From Hyphomicrobiales bacterium (GTDB taxonomy: Bacteria > Pseudomonadota > Alphaproteobacteria > Rhizobiales > Rhizobiaceae): 41,212 nucleotides of DNA. The translations under genes were made by a program, and so were the position numbers. Each line of letters opens with the position of its first letter. Position 1 is the first letter of the stretch. The stretch is from contig UCFC01000032.1 in NCBI GenBank assembly GCA_900471515.1, positions 1 through 41,212 of the forward strand, given 5' to 3'. Below, piece by piece: positions 7,601 to 15,341 of the stretch. The notes under the pieces are model-generated. The model made no database searches and had not been told where the DNA came from. It saw nothing but the letters and a program-made list of their open reading frames with translations.

Positions 7601-8960
7601 CGAGTTGGGCGTCAGAAAGGTCGCCGCTTAGGACGATGCGCTTCGGCAGATGCGGGCGATAACTCGGCTTCGGCGGTGCCACCGAGGCCATCGCCACGGA
7701 TTCGACCAGCCTGTCCGGATGCGGCTTTGCGTCGGAGATGTGGATCGACTGCAGCCGGTAGGATTCGTAGATGCCGTCAGCTGCGTTGGCCTCATCCTTC
7801 GGCTGAGCGTCCCGCAGCTCGTAGGAGAGTTCGATAATCTCATCATCGACAAGTGCAGGGCGATGCCGCGGCGCGGTAACTGCTGCTGGACGCATCGTGT
7901 GCGCCCGCAAGACGCCGTTCGAGGGCGCTCCAATGGAGTCTGGAGCCCTCGTCAGGATGCGAGGTGGTAGGTCAGCGATCCAAGTGAGAAGCGTTTCCAG
8001 ATCAGACGCAGTGCCCCTCGACATTGCGAGCTTCGACGGATCGTCGGCTGGGATCTTGTCGACGACGGTCAAGCGGGTTTCCATCGTGGTTCCATGGCGG
8101 GCGTAGATGCTGCCGTCGATCGCCGCGGTGAACAGAACCGTGCCGTGCTCCTGCAGCCGAACGAAGGCGTCGCGCCACGCGAGATTGTCGGGAGAAAGGC
8201 TTGTGCCTGTGATGGCAACCAGCCTGCCACCGGGAGCGAGACGAGCAAGAGCGGAGGTCAGATGCCGCCAGGCGGCGTCGGCGACGCGACCTTCGACATG
8301 GACGCCAGCCGAGAATGGCGGGTTTATCAAAACGACGCTCGGTTGGATGGAACGATCGAGGTAATCGTCTATATGCGCCGCATCGTGTTGGAATACGGGA
8401 ACACGGGGAAAAAGCCGCTGCAGCAGCGAGCACCGGATCCCCGCGTATTCGTTCAGCGCCAGGCGCGCGCCGGCGAGTTCCGCAAAGATCGCCATCAGGC
8501 CGATTCCAGCCGACGGTTCGAGAACCGTGTCAGCAGGCGTGATGCCGGCAGCACGAGATGCAACGGAGGCGAGCGGGAACGGTGTCGAGAACTGCTGCAG
8601 GGCCTGGCTCTCCTCGGATCGGCGTGTATGGGTCGGCAGGAGGTTCGCCACCTTCGTCACCATCGCAAGTGCTGATTGAGGCGCCTGGGCCCGGGAGGCG
8701 ATTGAGCGGAATTTGCGCAGGAACAGGACCTGGGCGGCTTCGGCCGCCTCATAGGCATCCTTCCATAGCCAGAGGCCTTCGGCGTCGCTACCGCCAAGGG
8801 CCTCGATCATGATCTGTCGCAAGTCACCTGAAGTGACAACTTTGCCTTGCTCCAAAAGCGAGGCGATCCGACCGGCAGCTTCTATAAGTTCGTTAGCGCG
8901 GCTTTTGGTCTCAAGACGCGAAGGGGCGGAAACGGTTTGAGGATGCGAGATGATATTCAT
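4611..8960 (-). CDS. Adenine methyltransferase / strawberry-notch-type helicase fusion
   Basis: 1449 aa, the largest gene here. Residues about 120-260 form an N6-adenine methyltransferase domain, with SAM-binding motif LEPSAGIG at 147-154 and catalytic NPPF at 213-216. Residues about 450-1050 form an SF2 helicase of the strawberry-notch kind: Walker A GTGAGKG with K507, DEGH at 609-612, VSATG, and motif VI GRSHRTNQ with R1017. The C-terminal 400 residues are unassigned. GGAG lies 9 nt before the ATG. Known relatives of this architecture include phage P1 DarB, which protects incoming DNA from restriction. By analogy this may modify or protect plasmid DNA; that is inference. All visible catalytic motifs are intact. 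Confidence 0.9.
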   Translation of the reverse strand: MNIISHPQTVSAPSRLETKSRANELIEAAGRIASLLEQGKVVTSGDLRQIMIEALGGSDAEGLWLWKDAYEAAEAAQVLFLRKFRSIASRAQAPQSALAMVTKVANLLPTHTRRSEESQALQQFSTPFPLASVASRAAGITPADTVLEPSAGIGLMAIFAELAGARLALNEYAGIRCSLLQRLFPRVPVFQHDAAHIDDYLDRSIQPSVVLINPPFSAGVHVEGRVADAAWRHLTSALARLAPGGRLVAITGTSLSPDNLAWRDAFVRLQEHGTVLFTAAIDGSIYARHGTTMETRLTVVDKIPADDPSKLAMSRGTASDLETLLTWIADLPPRILTRAPDSIGAPSNGVLRAHTMRPAAVTAPRHRPALVDDEIIELSYELRDAQPKDEANAADGIYESYRLQSIHISDAKPHPDRLVESVAMASVAPPKPSYRPHLPKRIVLSGDLSDAQLESVIYAGEAHCGYLAGHWTVDASFDNLKAVASDAEHAVRFRRGWFLGDGTGAGKGRQAAGIILDNWLKGRRRHVWISKSDKLIEDAQRDWSALGQEKLLVTPLSRFRQGKPIKLEEGILFTTFATLRTDEREGKRSRVQQIVDWLGGDFDGVIVFDEGHAMANAAGGKTDRGDKAASQQGRAGLRLQRALPDARVVYVSATGASEVESLAYAERLGLWGSSDFPFPTRSEFIAAIEDGGVAAMEVLARDLKAMGLYASRSLSFEGVEYEILEHELTEEQIRIYDSYAEAFQVIHNHLDAAMEASGITGKTGTLNKNAKAAARSAFESSKQRFFNHLLTSMKTPALLKGTANDLEDGHAPIVQLVSTGAALTERRLAQIPTEEWGDLQVDVTPREYVIDYLMHSFPVQLFEEFSDAAGNLSSRPVHDANGNPIICREAERRRDELVETLGSLPAIPTALDQIVQHFGTGKVAEITGRSRRIVRREDSTSIARYAVQSRPGSANLDEARAFMDDEKGILVFSDAGGTGRSYHADLAAKNQRLRLHNLLEAGWRADVAIQGLGRSHRTNQKQPPRFRMIATNVKAERRFLSTIARRLDTLGAITRGQRQTGGQGMFRSEDNLESQYARDALRQFYGLLHAGRIEGCSLDRFENITGLSLASEEGGLKDELPPIQTFLNRMLALTIAMQNVLFEAFEQLLAARIEGAIAAGVYDKGLETITADSMTVTERRLIYTHPVTDAQSHLLTIERRDRNAPMQFQEVQNLVGQDPRARLMINGKSGRPAVMVPTRSIMLDDGSIQPRVSLIRPMDDLRFEVRQLEETSWEEADEQAFALAWNTEVAAVPEFSTSTMHIVSGLLLPIWKLLPQDFCRVRRLQTDDGERIVGRVIAPDRLAGLCRNFGIDQTQVLSAAQAWASLLDGSSIVGLAGDMTLRRVRVMNEYRVELAGLTDGMRDWLRSIGLFSEMINWKLRFFVPVTDEGAAILSKLIERHRLVDVASRS

Positions 8961-9089
8961 CGGTCATGGCTCCGAAATAAAGAGGAAATGATCCGCCTAA
9001 GCGCCCTCTCTCGAAGTTCGGGAGGAGGACAACTTGCGGGCGTGAGGGGGAAAGTGATCGAAGTAGAAGTCTGCCGGCGATCGTCAGCG

Positions 9090-9344
9090 TTAGGTTGCCG
9101 GCCTAACGATGAAGCCGGTTGGATCGTCGGGATCGGGTGGCAGGTAGGCCTCGAAAGGATTTCCCTCGGTGAGATGACCGAAGGGCGTGAAGACGTATTC
9201 GCCGTCACTGCGGCCAACGGCGCAAAGCACGTAACGCGGCTCGCGTGTGGAGGCATCGAGGCATTCCATAAAAGAAAGGTTACCGTCGGACGCGGCGCGC
9301 AGCAGCGTGTCGAAGTTAACGCGGGCATGTTCGGGGATAGCCAT
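9090..9344 (-). CDS. Small conserved plasmid protein (possibly DUF6117)
   Basis: 84 aa. It starts MAIPEHARVNFDTLLRAA and carries a YVLCAVG strand and a conserved-looking segment ending PDPDDPTGFIVRPAT. I recall small proteins like this labelled DUF6117 beside DUF932 genes on rhizobial plasmids, but cannot verify it. The start at 9344 is chosen because GGAG lies suitably upstream. A longer frame back to 9446 would translate the intergenic hairpin into Arg-rich sequence. It sits between the DUF932 gene and the methyltransferase-helicase gene in one orientation. Function unknown. Confidence 0.75.
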   Translation of the reverse strand: MAIPEHARVNFDTLLRAASDGNLSFMECLDASTREPRYVLCAVGRSDGEYVFTPFGHLTEGNPFEAYLPPDPDDPTGFIVRPAT

Positions 9345-9367
9345 TGGGGTGCTCCAGACAAAATGAG

Positions 9368-9386
9368 GCCCGGCGCATGACCGGGC
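9368..9386 (-). other. Intergenic hairpin
   Basis: GCCCGG (9368-9373), 7-nt loop, CCGGGC (9381-9386), between the DUF932 stop and the start of the next gene. It shares the CCCGG/CCGGG core of the other gaps. No T-tract follows on the minus strand. Confidence 0.45.
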
Positions 9387-9447
9387 TGTGGGACGATGAC
9401 GGGGTTCGCAGATGCGGCCGGATCTGAGCCAGGCGCGCGTGAACATG

Positions 9448-10638
9448 TCAGGCGGCGCTTTCGAGCAGCTTCTTGGCTTTGCCTTCGAGTTCGAGACGCG
9501 TGTCCTGGTTGGTCTTGGTGCGCGCCAGCGCGGTGATGCCCTGCACGAAATCGAAGATCGATTCCGGTGGCCTCCCCTCCTCCGACAGCACCATCTCGAT
9601 CACCTTGCCGGTCTCGCCTTTCGAGAAGCCACGTCGACGGAGAAATGCTTCGCGATCTTCGTCCTTGCGCGCGATGATCCGTTCACGCGCCGCCTTGATG
9701 CCGGCGATGAATGGCGCCGCCGAGGAATTGGCGAAGCTTGTCAGCGCGGGTGCTGCCTCATGCGCGAAGCGCTGGGCGGCGAACTTCGAATGGCGGATCG
9801 TTATCTCCTCGAAGTTTTCTGTGCCCCACAGGTTGCGATTGGCGCAGACGGCGCGGAGATAGAAGGAAGCGATGCCAAGCGTCTTCGATCCAACCTCCGA
9901 GTTCCAGGCATAGAAGCCGCGGAAGTAGAGATCCGGCTCGCCATTCGGCAATCGCCCGGCTTCGATCGGATGGGTGTCGTCCACCAGGAACAGGAAAACG
10001 TCGCGGTCGCTGGCATAAAGCGTCGTCGTATCCTTGGTGATGTCGACGAAGGGATTGTGGGTCATTGTCTCCCAATCGAGGACGCCCGGCACTTTCCACA
10101 TCGTGTCGCCGGTTCCGTTGCCGGCGATCTTCATGACGGCGGAGACCAGTTCATGATCCCAGATGCGGCCGTATTCGGGTCCGGTGACGGCTCGCAATTC
10201 AAGCCGCCCATCGTCCATCTCGAGCGTCTTGACGAGCTCGGCGCGGTGATTGAGCAGGCCGTGCTGAAGGTTAATCGCCGCAAGCGGCGCCGGCAGTTGC
10301 CGCATATAGGTGGCGGGGGCACCAACGAGGCTGCAGAGCTGGCCGTAGCTCCAGTGGGTCGGAGCGATCGCTTGACGCTGACCTGGAACGAGAAGCTCAA
10401 GCCGCTCCACATTGTCGCGGGTGGCCTCGACGCGGATCGCGGCACTTTCGATGGTCCGGGCATGCGCGCGATCGGCGCGGGACCGGACTGTGTCGTAGAG
10501 GTCGGTCAGTGACAGGAAGCGTTCGTCATCGGGGCGCGAAAACCATTCCGATGAAACGCGGCCGATCCGCTCGCCGCGGGAGATGTCGACCTTGAAGCCG
10601 GAAGCACCGGTTTGAGTGGCGGAAGCAAGAGTGCTCAT
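9448..10638 (-). CDS. DUF932 domain protein
   Basis: 396 aa, matching the DUF932 family in length and pattern. Examples are the N-terminal THWSYGQLCSLVGAPATYMRQL, the central ELRAVTGPEYGRIWDHELV, and later FRGFYAWNSEVGSKTLGIASFYLRAVCANRN (split here as two parts of one segment). DUF932 includes phage/plasmid proteins such as the YubP type; the biochemical activity is not established. The start at 10638 has AAGGAGA upstream, and the 62 residues of open frame before it look like untranslated leader. It sits in the middle of the minus-strand block, after a 74-bp gap that contains a hairpin. Confidence 0.9.
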   Translation of the reverse strand: MSTLASATQTGASGFKVDISRGERIGRVSSEWFSRPDDERFLSLTDLYDTVRSRADRAHARTIESAAIRVEATRDNVERLELLVPGQRQAIAPTHWSYGQLCSLVGAPATYMRQLPAPLAAINLQHGLLNHRAELVKTLEMDDGRLELRAVTGPEYGRIWDHELVSAVMKIAGNGTGDTMWKVPGVLDWETMTHNPFVDITKDTTTLYASDRDVFLFLVDDTHPIEAGRLPNGEPDLYFRGFYAWNSEVGSKTLGIASFYLRAVCANRNLWGTENFEEITIRHSKFAAQRFAHEAAPALTSFANSSAAPFIAGIKAARERIIARKDEDREAFLRRRGFSKGETGKVIEMVLSEEGRPPESIFDFVQGITALARTKTNQDTRLELEGKAKKLLESAA

Positions 10639-10661
10639 TGAATGTCTCCTTGAAAACGAAA

Positions 10662-10679
10662 CCCGGCGCGGCGGCCGGG
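10662..10679 (-). other. Intergenic hairpin in DUF932 leader
   Basis: CCCGGC (10662-10667), 6-nt loop, GCCGGG (10674-10679), 24 nt upstream of the DUF932 start codon on the minus strand. Same core as the hairpins at 189, 9368 and 11392. Confidence 0.45.
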
Positions 10680-10712
10680 CGAGGTTGATGGATGTCTGGG
10701 GAAGAAGAAGGA

Positions 10713-11369
10713 TCAATCGGACGTCAGCCGGCGTTGCGCTGACCGGATCGCCAAGAGCGCCGCCTGGAACTCGGCGCTTCCGACCACGTCGGAAAAATCC
10801 ATCGTTGTGACAATGGAAACGCATGCGGCATGGACCTCGTCGTCGGTCACAGCCTTGGGTGTTAGACCCTTAAAACTCGGGTCTACCTCGAGCACGGCCG
10901 CGATTGCGTCGCGCACACCACCCTCCTTCAGGCTAACCAGGACGTGGGAAGGCTTGGGTAAGTCGACCGGCTCTTCGGGATCCGGGTCTCCGGCGAGAAT
11001 CGCTTCTCCTCGGGCGACCGCCCAGGCAGATCGCGCGAGCCAATCAGACGATGGTGGCCGGGTCGCACTGATGTCATCCAGCAGCATCTTCAAAAGCCCG
11101 AGCAGGATCTCGAAATGACGCGCCCGGCGCTGGGCGGGTTCATCGAACTGCTGCGGGATCTGAAGCGGCGGACCTGCATGGGCCGCATGTGCGCCGTCCC
11201 AAATGCCGGTGACATGAACTGGACCGGAGGAATCGAAGTCCTTCTCGGCGATATCCCAGCTGTCATCGTCGACGGCAGCGCGGCAAGCCGCATCCAATGT
11301 GTCAGCCGCGTAAGTGCGATGCCGAAAGACCGGCAGGTGATAGGTGGTTTCGATGGTGAAGTCAGGCAT
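10713..11369 (-). CDS. Conserved hypothetical protein, 218 aa
   Basis: The first 50 residues form a compact strand-rich unit (PDFTIETTYHLPVFRHRTY, then SWDIAEKDFDSSGPVHVTGIW). This is followed by a helical middle and a C-terminal segment predicted to be helical. No catalytic motif or membrane segment is visible. GGAGG lies 7 nt before the ATG. Position between the ParB-like and DUF932 genes, with hairpins on both sides, places it in the same plasmid module. Related proteins occur at this position on other rhizobial plasmids as far as I recall. No function is assigned. Confidence 0.75.
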   Translation of the reverse strand: MPDFTIETTYHLPVFRHRTYAADTLDAACRAAVDDDSWDIAEKDFDSSGPVHVTGIWDGAHAAHAGPPLQIPQQFDEPAQRRARHFEILLGLLKMLLDDISATRPPSSDWLARSAWAVARGEAILAGDPDPEEPVDLPKPSHVLVSLKEGGVRDAIAAVLEVDPSFKGLTPKAVTDDEVHAACVSIVTTMDFSDVVGSAEFQAALLAIRSAQRRLTSD

Positions 11370-11391
11370 AGGTGCCTCCGAAAAACGGGAA

Positions 11392-11413
11392 AGCCCGGCG
11401 CGATGGCCGGGCT
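11392..11413 (-). other. Intergenic hairpin
   Basis: AGCCCGGC (11392-11399), 6-nt loop, GCCGGGCT (11406-11413), in the gap after the ParB-like gene and 23 nt before the next start. The arms are identical to those of the hairpin at 189-209. Confidence 0.5.
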
Positions 11414-11473
11414 GTTTGGCAAGGAAGACCCGACCGCAATGGCGATCGGGTCAGGTGACGTGATGCTCGTGAA

Positions 11474-13603
11474 CTATTCGGCGGCGGCGAGATGCTCGCC
11501 GGTGATCCCACTCTCGGCATCACCGGTGTCATCGTCCGATGTTTCCGGCTGGTCGAGCAGGAAGGCCGGGAGGTTGGACAGCTCGGACGCAGTCTCGCCG
11601 TCATCGGAACCGACGGAGGCATCGTCGGCAACGGTGTCGCTTTCGCTGAAGCCATCCAGGACCGTCATGCGAAGCGGCTCAGGCAACCAACCGCTGCCTG
11701 CCATCAGCCGCTCGGCCTCGCGGGCCATGTCGGTCTTCTTGAGATGGCCGATCAGGTCCGCTGCCTGGTCACCCTTGGCTTCCCGGACCGCCTGCAGGAT
11801 GCGCGCCTTGGTGACGCGGCCGAGATAGTTGTCGGCCGTCGGTGTCCAGCCGGCTTCCACCATGTCGAAGCCGATCGAGCGGGCCAACTGCTCGGCATGG
11901 GCGATCGCCCGGGTCCGCTTGTTCCACGGTTCGATCACCGCGTTCACGGACAACGAGGCGCAATGGGCAAACAGCGCCTGGCGGCTGACCTCGTCGAGCT
12001 TGATCAGGAAATCCCAGAGATCGTTCGGATCCTTGGGAAGATCCTGGCCCCACCCTTCATGCCGCTGCTCGATCTCCTTCGCCCAGACCGTATCGCCGAC
12101 GTCGGGTGTTTGGCTGAAGCGGGCGCTCTGCAGCGTCACCTCCATGCATGAATCCGAGCCGTAGACGTAGAAGGCCTTCAGGACGAACGCGTGGAGGACC
12201 GCCACAAACGCGATGACGGGATCGTTCGCGAGCGCATTGCGCAAAGCGATTGTGCGGGCCGCCGTCAGATCAAGGACAAGGCGATCGGGAAGCGGTTTGA
12301 TCGTTTCGTCCTCGTCGTTCGGTTGGGTGTCCCCGCCGACGGAGCCGGCTACCGGACGATCACTGCCATGATCGCCATCATCGTGACCGACATTATCCGA
12401 GGGATCAGTCTCATCCTTCGGTTCGTCCTCAGGTCGCACGAAGCCTCGCTCGATCTTGAGTTCGCCACCGGCGCCAAGCGAGACGAAGAGACCACCGCGC
12501 GCGACCTCCTGCGGATCGAACACGTATGGCCGGTCGTTGAGCCGGTCGAGTTCTGCACCAAGCTCCTCCAGCTTCTGTTCGGCCGCTTCCGAGTACTCAT
12601 CCGCTTCAGCATATTCCGCGTCGAGCTTTTCGTATTCGGCACGGGTGGCGTCATAGCGGGCCAGTTCCTCTTCCGTCATCTCGGCCTGCTCGCCGTAGAA
12701 GCGGCGCAGACCGGACGTGTGGCCGTAGGGGAAGTCGAAGGCCGCTTCGACCCATTTCCAGCCTTCGCTCACCTGGATCGCCTCGGCGTCGGCCTTGAGC
12801 TTTTCCATCACGAGCTGCTCCAGCAGCGCCGGATCCTGCAACCATCCGCCCTGATCCTGGTCGAACAGATCGCGCATGGTCACGCCGCCGGCGGCCTCGT
12901 AGGCTTCGATGCCGACATAGGCGGCGCGGCGGTCACCCGCGCGGATCGCGGTCTCGGTCAGGAGCCGCCGGATGTAATAGGGCTCTCGGCTATGGGAGCG
13001 CGAGACCGTATCCCAGACCTGCTCCTGGCGAACATGATCGTTGGTGATCGAAAACGCCATGATTTGCTCGAGCGTCATCTCGTCTTCGGCATAGAGATCA
13101 AGAAGCCGCGGCGAGACGGAGGCGAGCCGCAGCCGCTGCCTGACGGTGGCAATCGACACGAAGAAGCGCGCGGCGGTCTCTTCCTCGCCGAGCCCCTGCT
13201 CGCTCAAGGTCTGGAAGGCGCGGAACTGATCGAGCGGATGCAAGGAGACGCGCTGGACGTTTTCGGCAAGGGAGTCCTCGACTTCGAGGGTTTCGCCCTT
13301 GCTGACGATGCAGGGAACACCCGCGGTTTTGGCCAGTCGCTTCTGCGCGACCAGTCGTTCGAGGGCGCGATAGCGGCGACCGCCAGCCGGGATGCGATAA
13401 ATGCCGGTCTCGTTGCCATCGCCGTCGAGCTCTGGACGCACGTGGAGACTGGCCAGCAGTCCGCGATGGGCGATGTCTTCCGCCAGATCCTCGATCGAGA
13501 TGCCCGCCTTGATCTTGCGGACGTTCTGCTGGCTGAGCACCAGTTTGTTGAAGGGGATATCCCGGGCTGCACTGAGGGTGATTTTCTGAATGGCTTGTGC
13601 CAT
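11474..13603 (-). CDS. Large ParB/Spo0J-like nuclease-fold protein
   Basis: 709 aa, far longer than a partition ParB (about 300). The N-terminus is a ParB domain: GLLASLHVRP, GGRRYRA at 74-80, and LAENVQR at 112-118, followed by a helix-turn-helix at about 140-165. Residues about 310-370 are a Glu/Ala-rich coiled coil. A low-complexity acidic linker (DDGDHGSDRP region) separates a C-terminal helical domain, and the last 50 residues are again Asp/Ser-rich. GGAGA precedes the ATG. Since the replicon already has RepB for partition, this protein probably does something else, such as DNA binding or nicking for transfer or gene regulation. It appears to head the operon. Confidence 0.85.
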   Translation of the reverse strand: MAQAIQKITLSAARDIPFNKLVLSQQNVRKIKAGISIEDLAEDIAHRGLLASLHVRPELDGDGNETGIYRIPAGGRRYRALERLVAQKRLAKTAGVPCIVSKGETLEVEDSLAENVQRVSLHPLDQFRAFQTLSEQGLGEEETAARFFVSIATVRQRLRLASVSPRLLDLYAEDEMTLEQIMAFSITNDHVRQEQVWDTVSRSHSREPYYIRRLLTETAIRAGDRRAAYVGIEAYEAAGGVTMRDLFDQDQGGWLQDPALLEQLVMEKLKADAEAIQVSEGWKWVEAAFDFPYGHTSGLRRFYGEQAEMTEEELARYDATRAEYEKLDAEYAEADEYSEAAEQKLEELGAELDRLNDRPYVFDPQEVARGGLFVSLGAGGELKIERGFVRPEDEPKDETDPSDNVGHDDGDHGSDRPVAGSVGGDTQPNDEDETIKPLPDRLVLDLTAARTIALRNALANDPVIAFVAVLHAFVLKAFYVYGSDSCMEVTLQSARFSQTPDVGDTVWAKEIEQRHEGWGQDLPKDPNDLWDFLIKLDEVSRQALFAHCASLSVNAVIEPWNKRTRAIAHAEQLARSIGFDMVEAGWTPTADNYLGRVTKARILQAVREAKGDQAADLIGHLKKTDMAREAERLMAGSGWLPEPLRMTVLDGFSESDTVADDASVGSDDGETASELSNLPAFLLDQPETSDDDTGDAESGITGEHLAAAE

Positions 13604-13805
13604 GTCGGTTTCTCCGTGGCGAGGCCGCCGGAGCCTCTCTCCAGCCTTCTAACCCGCCACAAATCCCCTTCCCTCCTCTCCCTCTATGCCCCCGTTTGCG
13701 CTCTGTCGCAGGCCACTCCACCGCCCGGTTGAGCAGCCCTGGTTTACCCTCTATTTCTCCTCTCTGTTCCAGCGCCAGCTGCCAGACATTTTCGATGGGT
13801 CGTAC
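13604..13805. other. Leader/intergenic region upstream of the ParB-like gene
   Basis: C/T-rich on the plus strand with no gene. It should contain the minus-strand promoter of the 11.5-13.6 kb operon, but no clear -35/-10 pair stands out. The sequence between this gap and the HU remnant has no other recognisable feature. Confidence 0.35.
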
Positions 13806-14101
13806 ATCATAAAGCCCGTTTCACTGATTGCCGGTCGGAATCCCACCTCTATCGCGCAGATACTGAGCGGGTCGTAGATATGATTCTCGACGAAATCACA
13901 GAAACGCTCGCAGAGGGCGGACGAGCTGAGCTTCGCGGGTTCGGGGTGTTTACCGTCCGCAATCGTGCACCCCGTTCAGGTCGCAAGCCAAAAGACGGCA
14001 CGTCCCTCTTCGTCGAGGAAAAGTGGGTGCCATTGTTTGAGGCTAGCAAGGAGATGCAGGATAGGTCAAATTCAGCCAGGACGTCAAAGGTCGGCGCTTA
14101 A
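13806..14101 (+). pseudogene. Decayed HU/IHF-beta-like DNA-binding protein gene
   Basis: The second half, from 13845, reads LYRADTERVVDMILDEITE and then GGRAELRGFGVFTVRNR, a very good match to the IHF-beta/HU family core including the strand leading to the DNA-binding arm. The N-terminal helix (KPVSLIAGRNP) is in a different frame, ending at 13844. Restoring one C in the run at 13842-13844 joins the frames. The expected start codon is ATC and some N-terminal residues are missing. A 73-residue frame from an internal ATG at 13880 remains but lacks the first helices needed for dimerisation. Probably nonfunctional, unless the frame break is a sequencing error. Confidence 0.65.
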
Positions 14102-14171
14102 TTCGGGAGTTTCAGCATCCTCAAGTGACGAGCCGCTTGCCTTCCGGAACTGGAAAGCTCATATAAGGACC

Positions 14172-14381
14172 ATGACAAAACGAAGCGCCATCGCCACGAC
14201 TGCCAAATCGACTAAGGCACCTGCGCCCTATAAGGCGGCGGGGAAGCTTTCCGATGGTGTAACGATCCTTTCGCCGAAAACAAAGCCGACACACTTCACC
14301 TCGAAGGAAATCAAGGCGACGATAGAGCAACTGCGCAAGGATCTGTCCGGCCGCACCGCGGAACCTCAGGCTAGCAAGTAA
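14172..14381 (+). CDS. Small basic protein preceding a TIR/NDT-like gene
   Basis: 69 aa, basic, rich in Lys, Thr and Pro in the first 40 residues (ATTAKSTKAPAPYK), then a predicted helix near the C-terminus (SKEIKATIEQLRKDL). ATAAGGACC ahead of the ATG is a good ribosome binding site. It ends 5 nt before the next gene, so the two are almost surely co-transcribed and may act as partners, for example inhibitor and effector. I do not recognise the family. Confidence 0.65.
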   Translation: MTKRSAIATTAKSTKAPAPYKAAGKLSDGVTILSPKTKPTHFTSKEIKATIEQLRKDLSGRTAEPQASK

Positions 14382-14386
14382 TCAGC

Positions 14387-14998
14387 ATGGCTGCTGATAT
14401 GAACCGGGACGTCTTCGTCAACTGCCCTTTTGACGACGAGTACCGTAGCTTTTTCTACGCGATCGTCTTCACCGTCATCCGCTCTGGTTTTGTCGCGCGT
14501 TGCGCGCTCGAAACGGACAACTCCGCAGACAACCGGTTCGACAAGATCTGCCAGATCATCAAGGAGTGCCGTTACGGCATCCACGATATTTCCCGGACGG
14601 AGACGGACGGCAATCCACCGCTACCGCGGTTTAATATGCCATTGGAGTTGGGTGTCTTTCTGGGCCCCCAAAAATACGGTGGTTCGGCGCACCGCTCCAA
14701 GTCCTGCATTATCTTTGATCGCGAGCAATATCGTTTCCAGCGTTTTATATCCGACATTGCTGGCCAGGATATCCATGCCCATAGCGGCGATGTTCGGCGG
14801 CTGATCACCGAGCTTGCGATGTGGCTTAGAACGCAGAGCCGTGACCCGAATGTTCCGGGCGGGATTGCCATCGCCGACGAATTCGAGAGTTTCAATGCAG
14901 CGCTGCCGGACATCTACGCCGCTCGCAAACTTGATCCCAGTGAAGTCACATTCGGTGACTACAACACTGTTGTCGTTCAATATCTCACGGCCAACTAG
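14387..14998 (+). CDS. TIR/nucleoside-deoxyribosyltransferase-like protein
   Basis: 203 aa. The pattern is that of a small Rossmann-like nucleotide-processing fold. The first strand VFVNCPFDDEY (residues 9-19) is followed by CRYGIHDISRTE (61-72) and RFNMPLELGVFLG (81-93), in which E87 sits where TIR and nucleoside deoxyribosyltransferase enzymes place their catalytic Glu. The C-terminal part (KSCIIFDREQYR onward) completes the fold. Families of this type are often effectors that break NAD or nucleotides; that role is inferred here. The ribosome binding site is weak, so coupling to the 69-aa gene just upstream is likely. Its stop codon interlocks with that of the convergent gene at 14995. Confidence 0.55.
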   Translation: MAADMNRDVFVNCPFDDEYRSFFYAIVFTVIRSGFVARCALETDNSADNRFDKICQIIKECRYGIHDISRTETDGNPPLPRFNMPLELGVFLGPQKYGGSAHRSKSCIIFDREQYRFQRFISDIAGQDIHAHSGDVRRLITELAMWLRTQSRDPNVPGGIAIADEFESFNAALPDIYAARKLDPSEVTFGDYNTVVVQYLTAN

Positions 14999-15282
14999 CC
15001 TTTTGCGATCTCGGCCAGGAAATTCTCTGTAGCTTCCATCGCCGGTTCAGGCCGGCAACCTGAAGAAGATTGGACAATCCTAGCAAGTCCACGTGACTTC
15101 AGTTCGGAATCTCGGTCCCGCAGCAAGCCGAGATACCGCTCACGAACTTCCGACATTTCAATCTCGCCTGCAATCCATTGTTCGATCCATGCGAGGAAAC
15201 GCGGATCCTCCTCCGTCGGCATTCCCGCGCCACGGACACGATCAAAGGCTCTTTGGGCAGAAAGGCGTCGTTGTTCGTTCAT
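14995..15282 (-). CDS. VbhA-like antitoxin domain protein
   Basis: 95 aa. Residues about 20-55 (PRFLAWIEQWIAGEIEMSEV plus the RERYLGLL helix) resemble the VbhA antitoxin domain that inhibits Fic-type toxins. VbhA normally precedes a vbhT/fic toxin gene. Here no Fic gene is next to it, so it is either orphaned or an inhibitor of something else. Its start overlaps the stop of a short upstream frame in an ATGA arrangement (15279-15282). It is convergent with the TIR/NDT-like gene: the two stop codons share the CTAG at 14995-14998. Confidence 0.55.
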   Translation of the reverse strand: MNEQRRLSAQRAFDRVRGAGMPTEEDPRFLAWIEQWIAGEIEMSEVRERYLGLLRDRDSELKSRGLARIVQSSSGCRPEPAMEATENFLAEIAKG

Positions 15283-15341
15283 CGGGCTTCGCGAATATCT
15301 GATTCGGCGAAAGATGCGAAAACATCTTCTTCAATGATGCC
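15279..15341 (-). CDS. Short frame coupled to the VbhA-like gene (possible gene remnant)
   Basis: From an ATG preceded by GGGG, this reads MGIIEEDVFASFAESDIREA plus one Arg, then TGA overlapping the next start (ATGA). The frame is open further upstream (NPRLFDRRRGKGWG), back to a stop near 15425, so it may be the tail of a larger gene whose 5' part is gone. No family is recognised. Support is limited to the overlap and protein-like composition. Confidence 0.3.
   Translation of the reverse strand, partial: GIIEEDVFASFAESDIREAR

Noticed and set aside
11474..13603. A second plasmid partition system based on the ParB-like protein
   Set aside because: No ParA partner or parS-like palindrome is seen nearby, and the protein is more than twice the size of a partition ParB with a long unrelated C-terminal half.
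12191..13732. 513-codon open frame on the plus strand
   Set aside because: Antisense to the ParB-like gene, which has clear domain motifs and a ribosome binding site. The plus-strand translation has the composition of a shadow frame.
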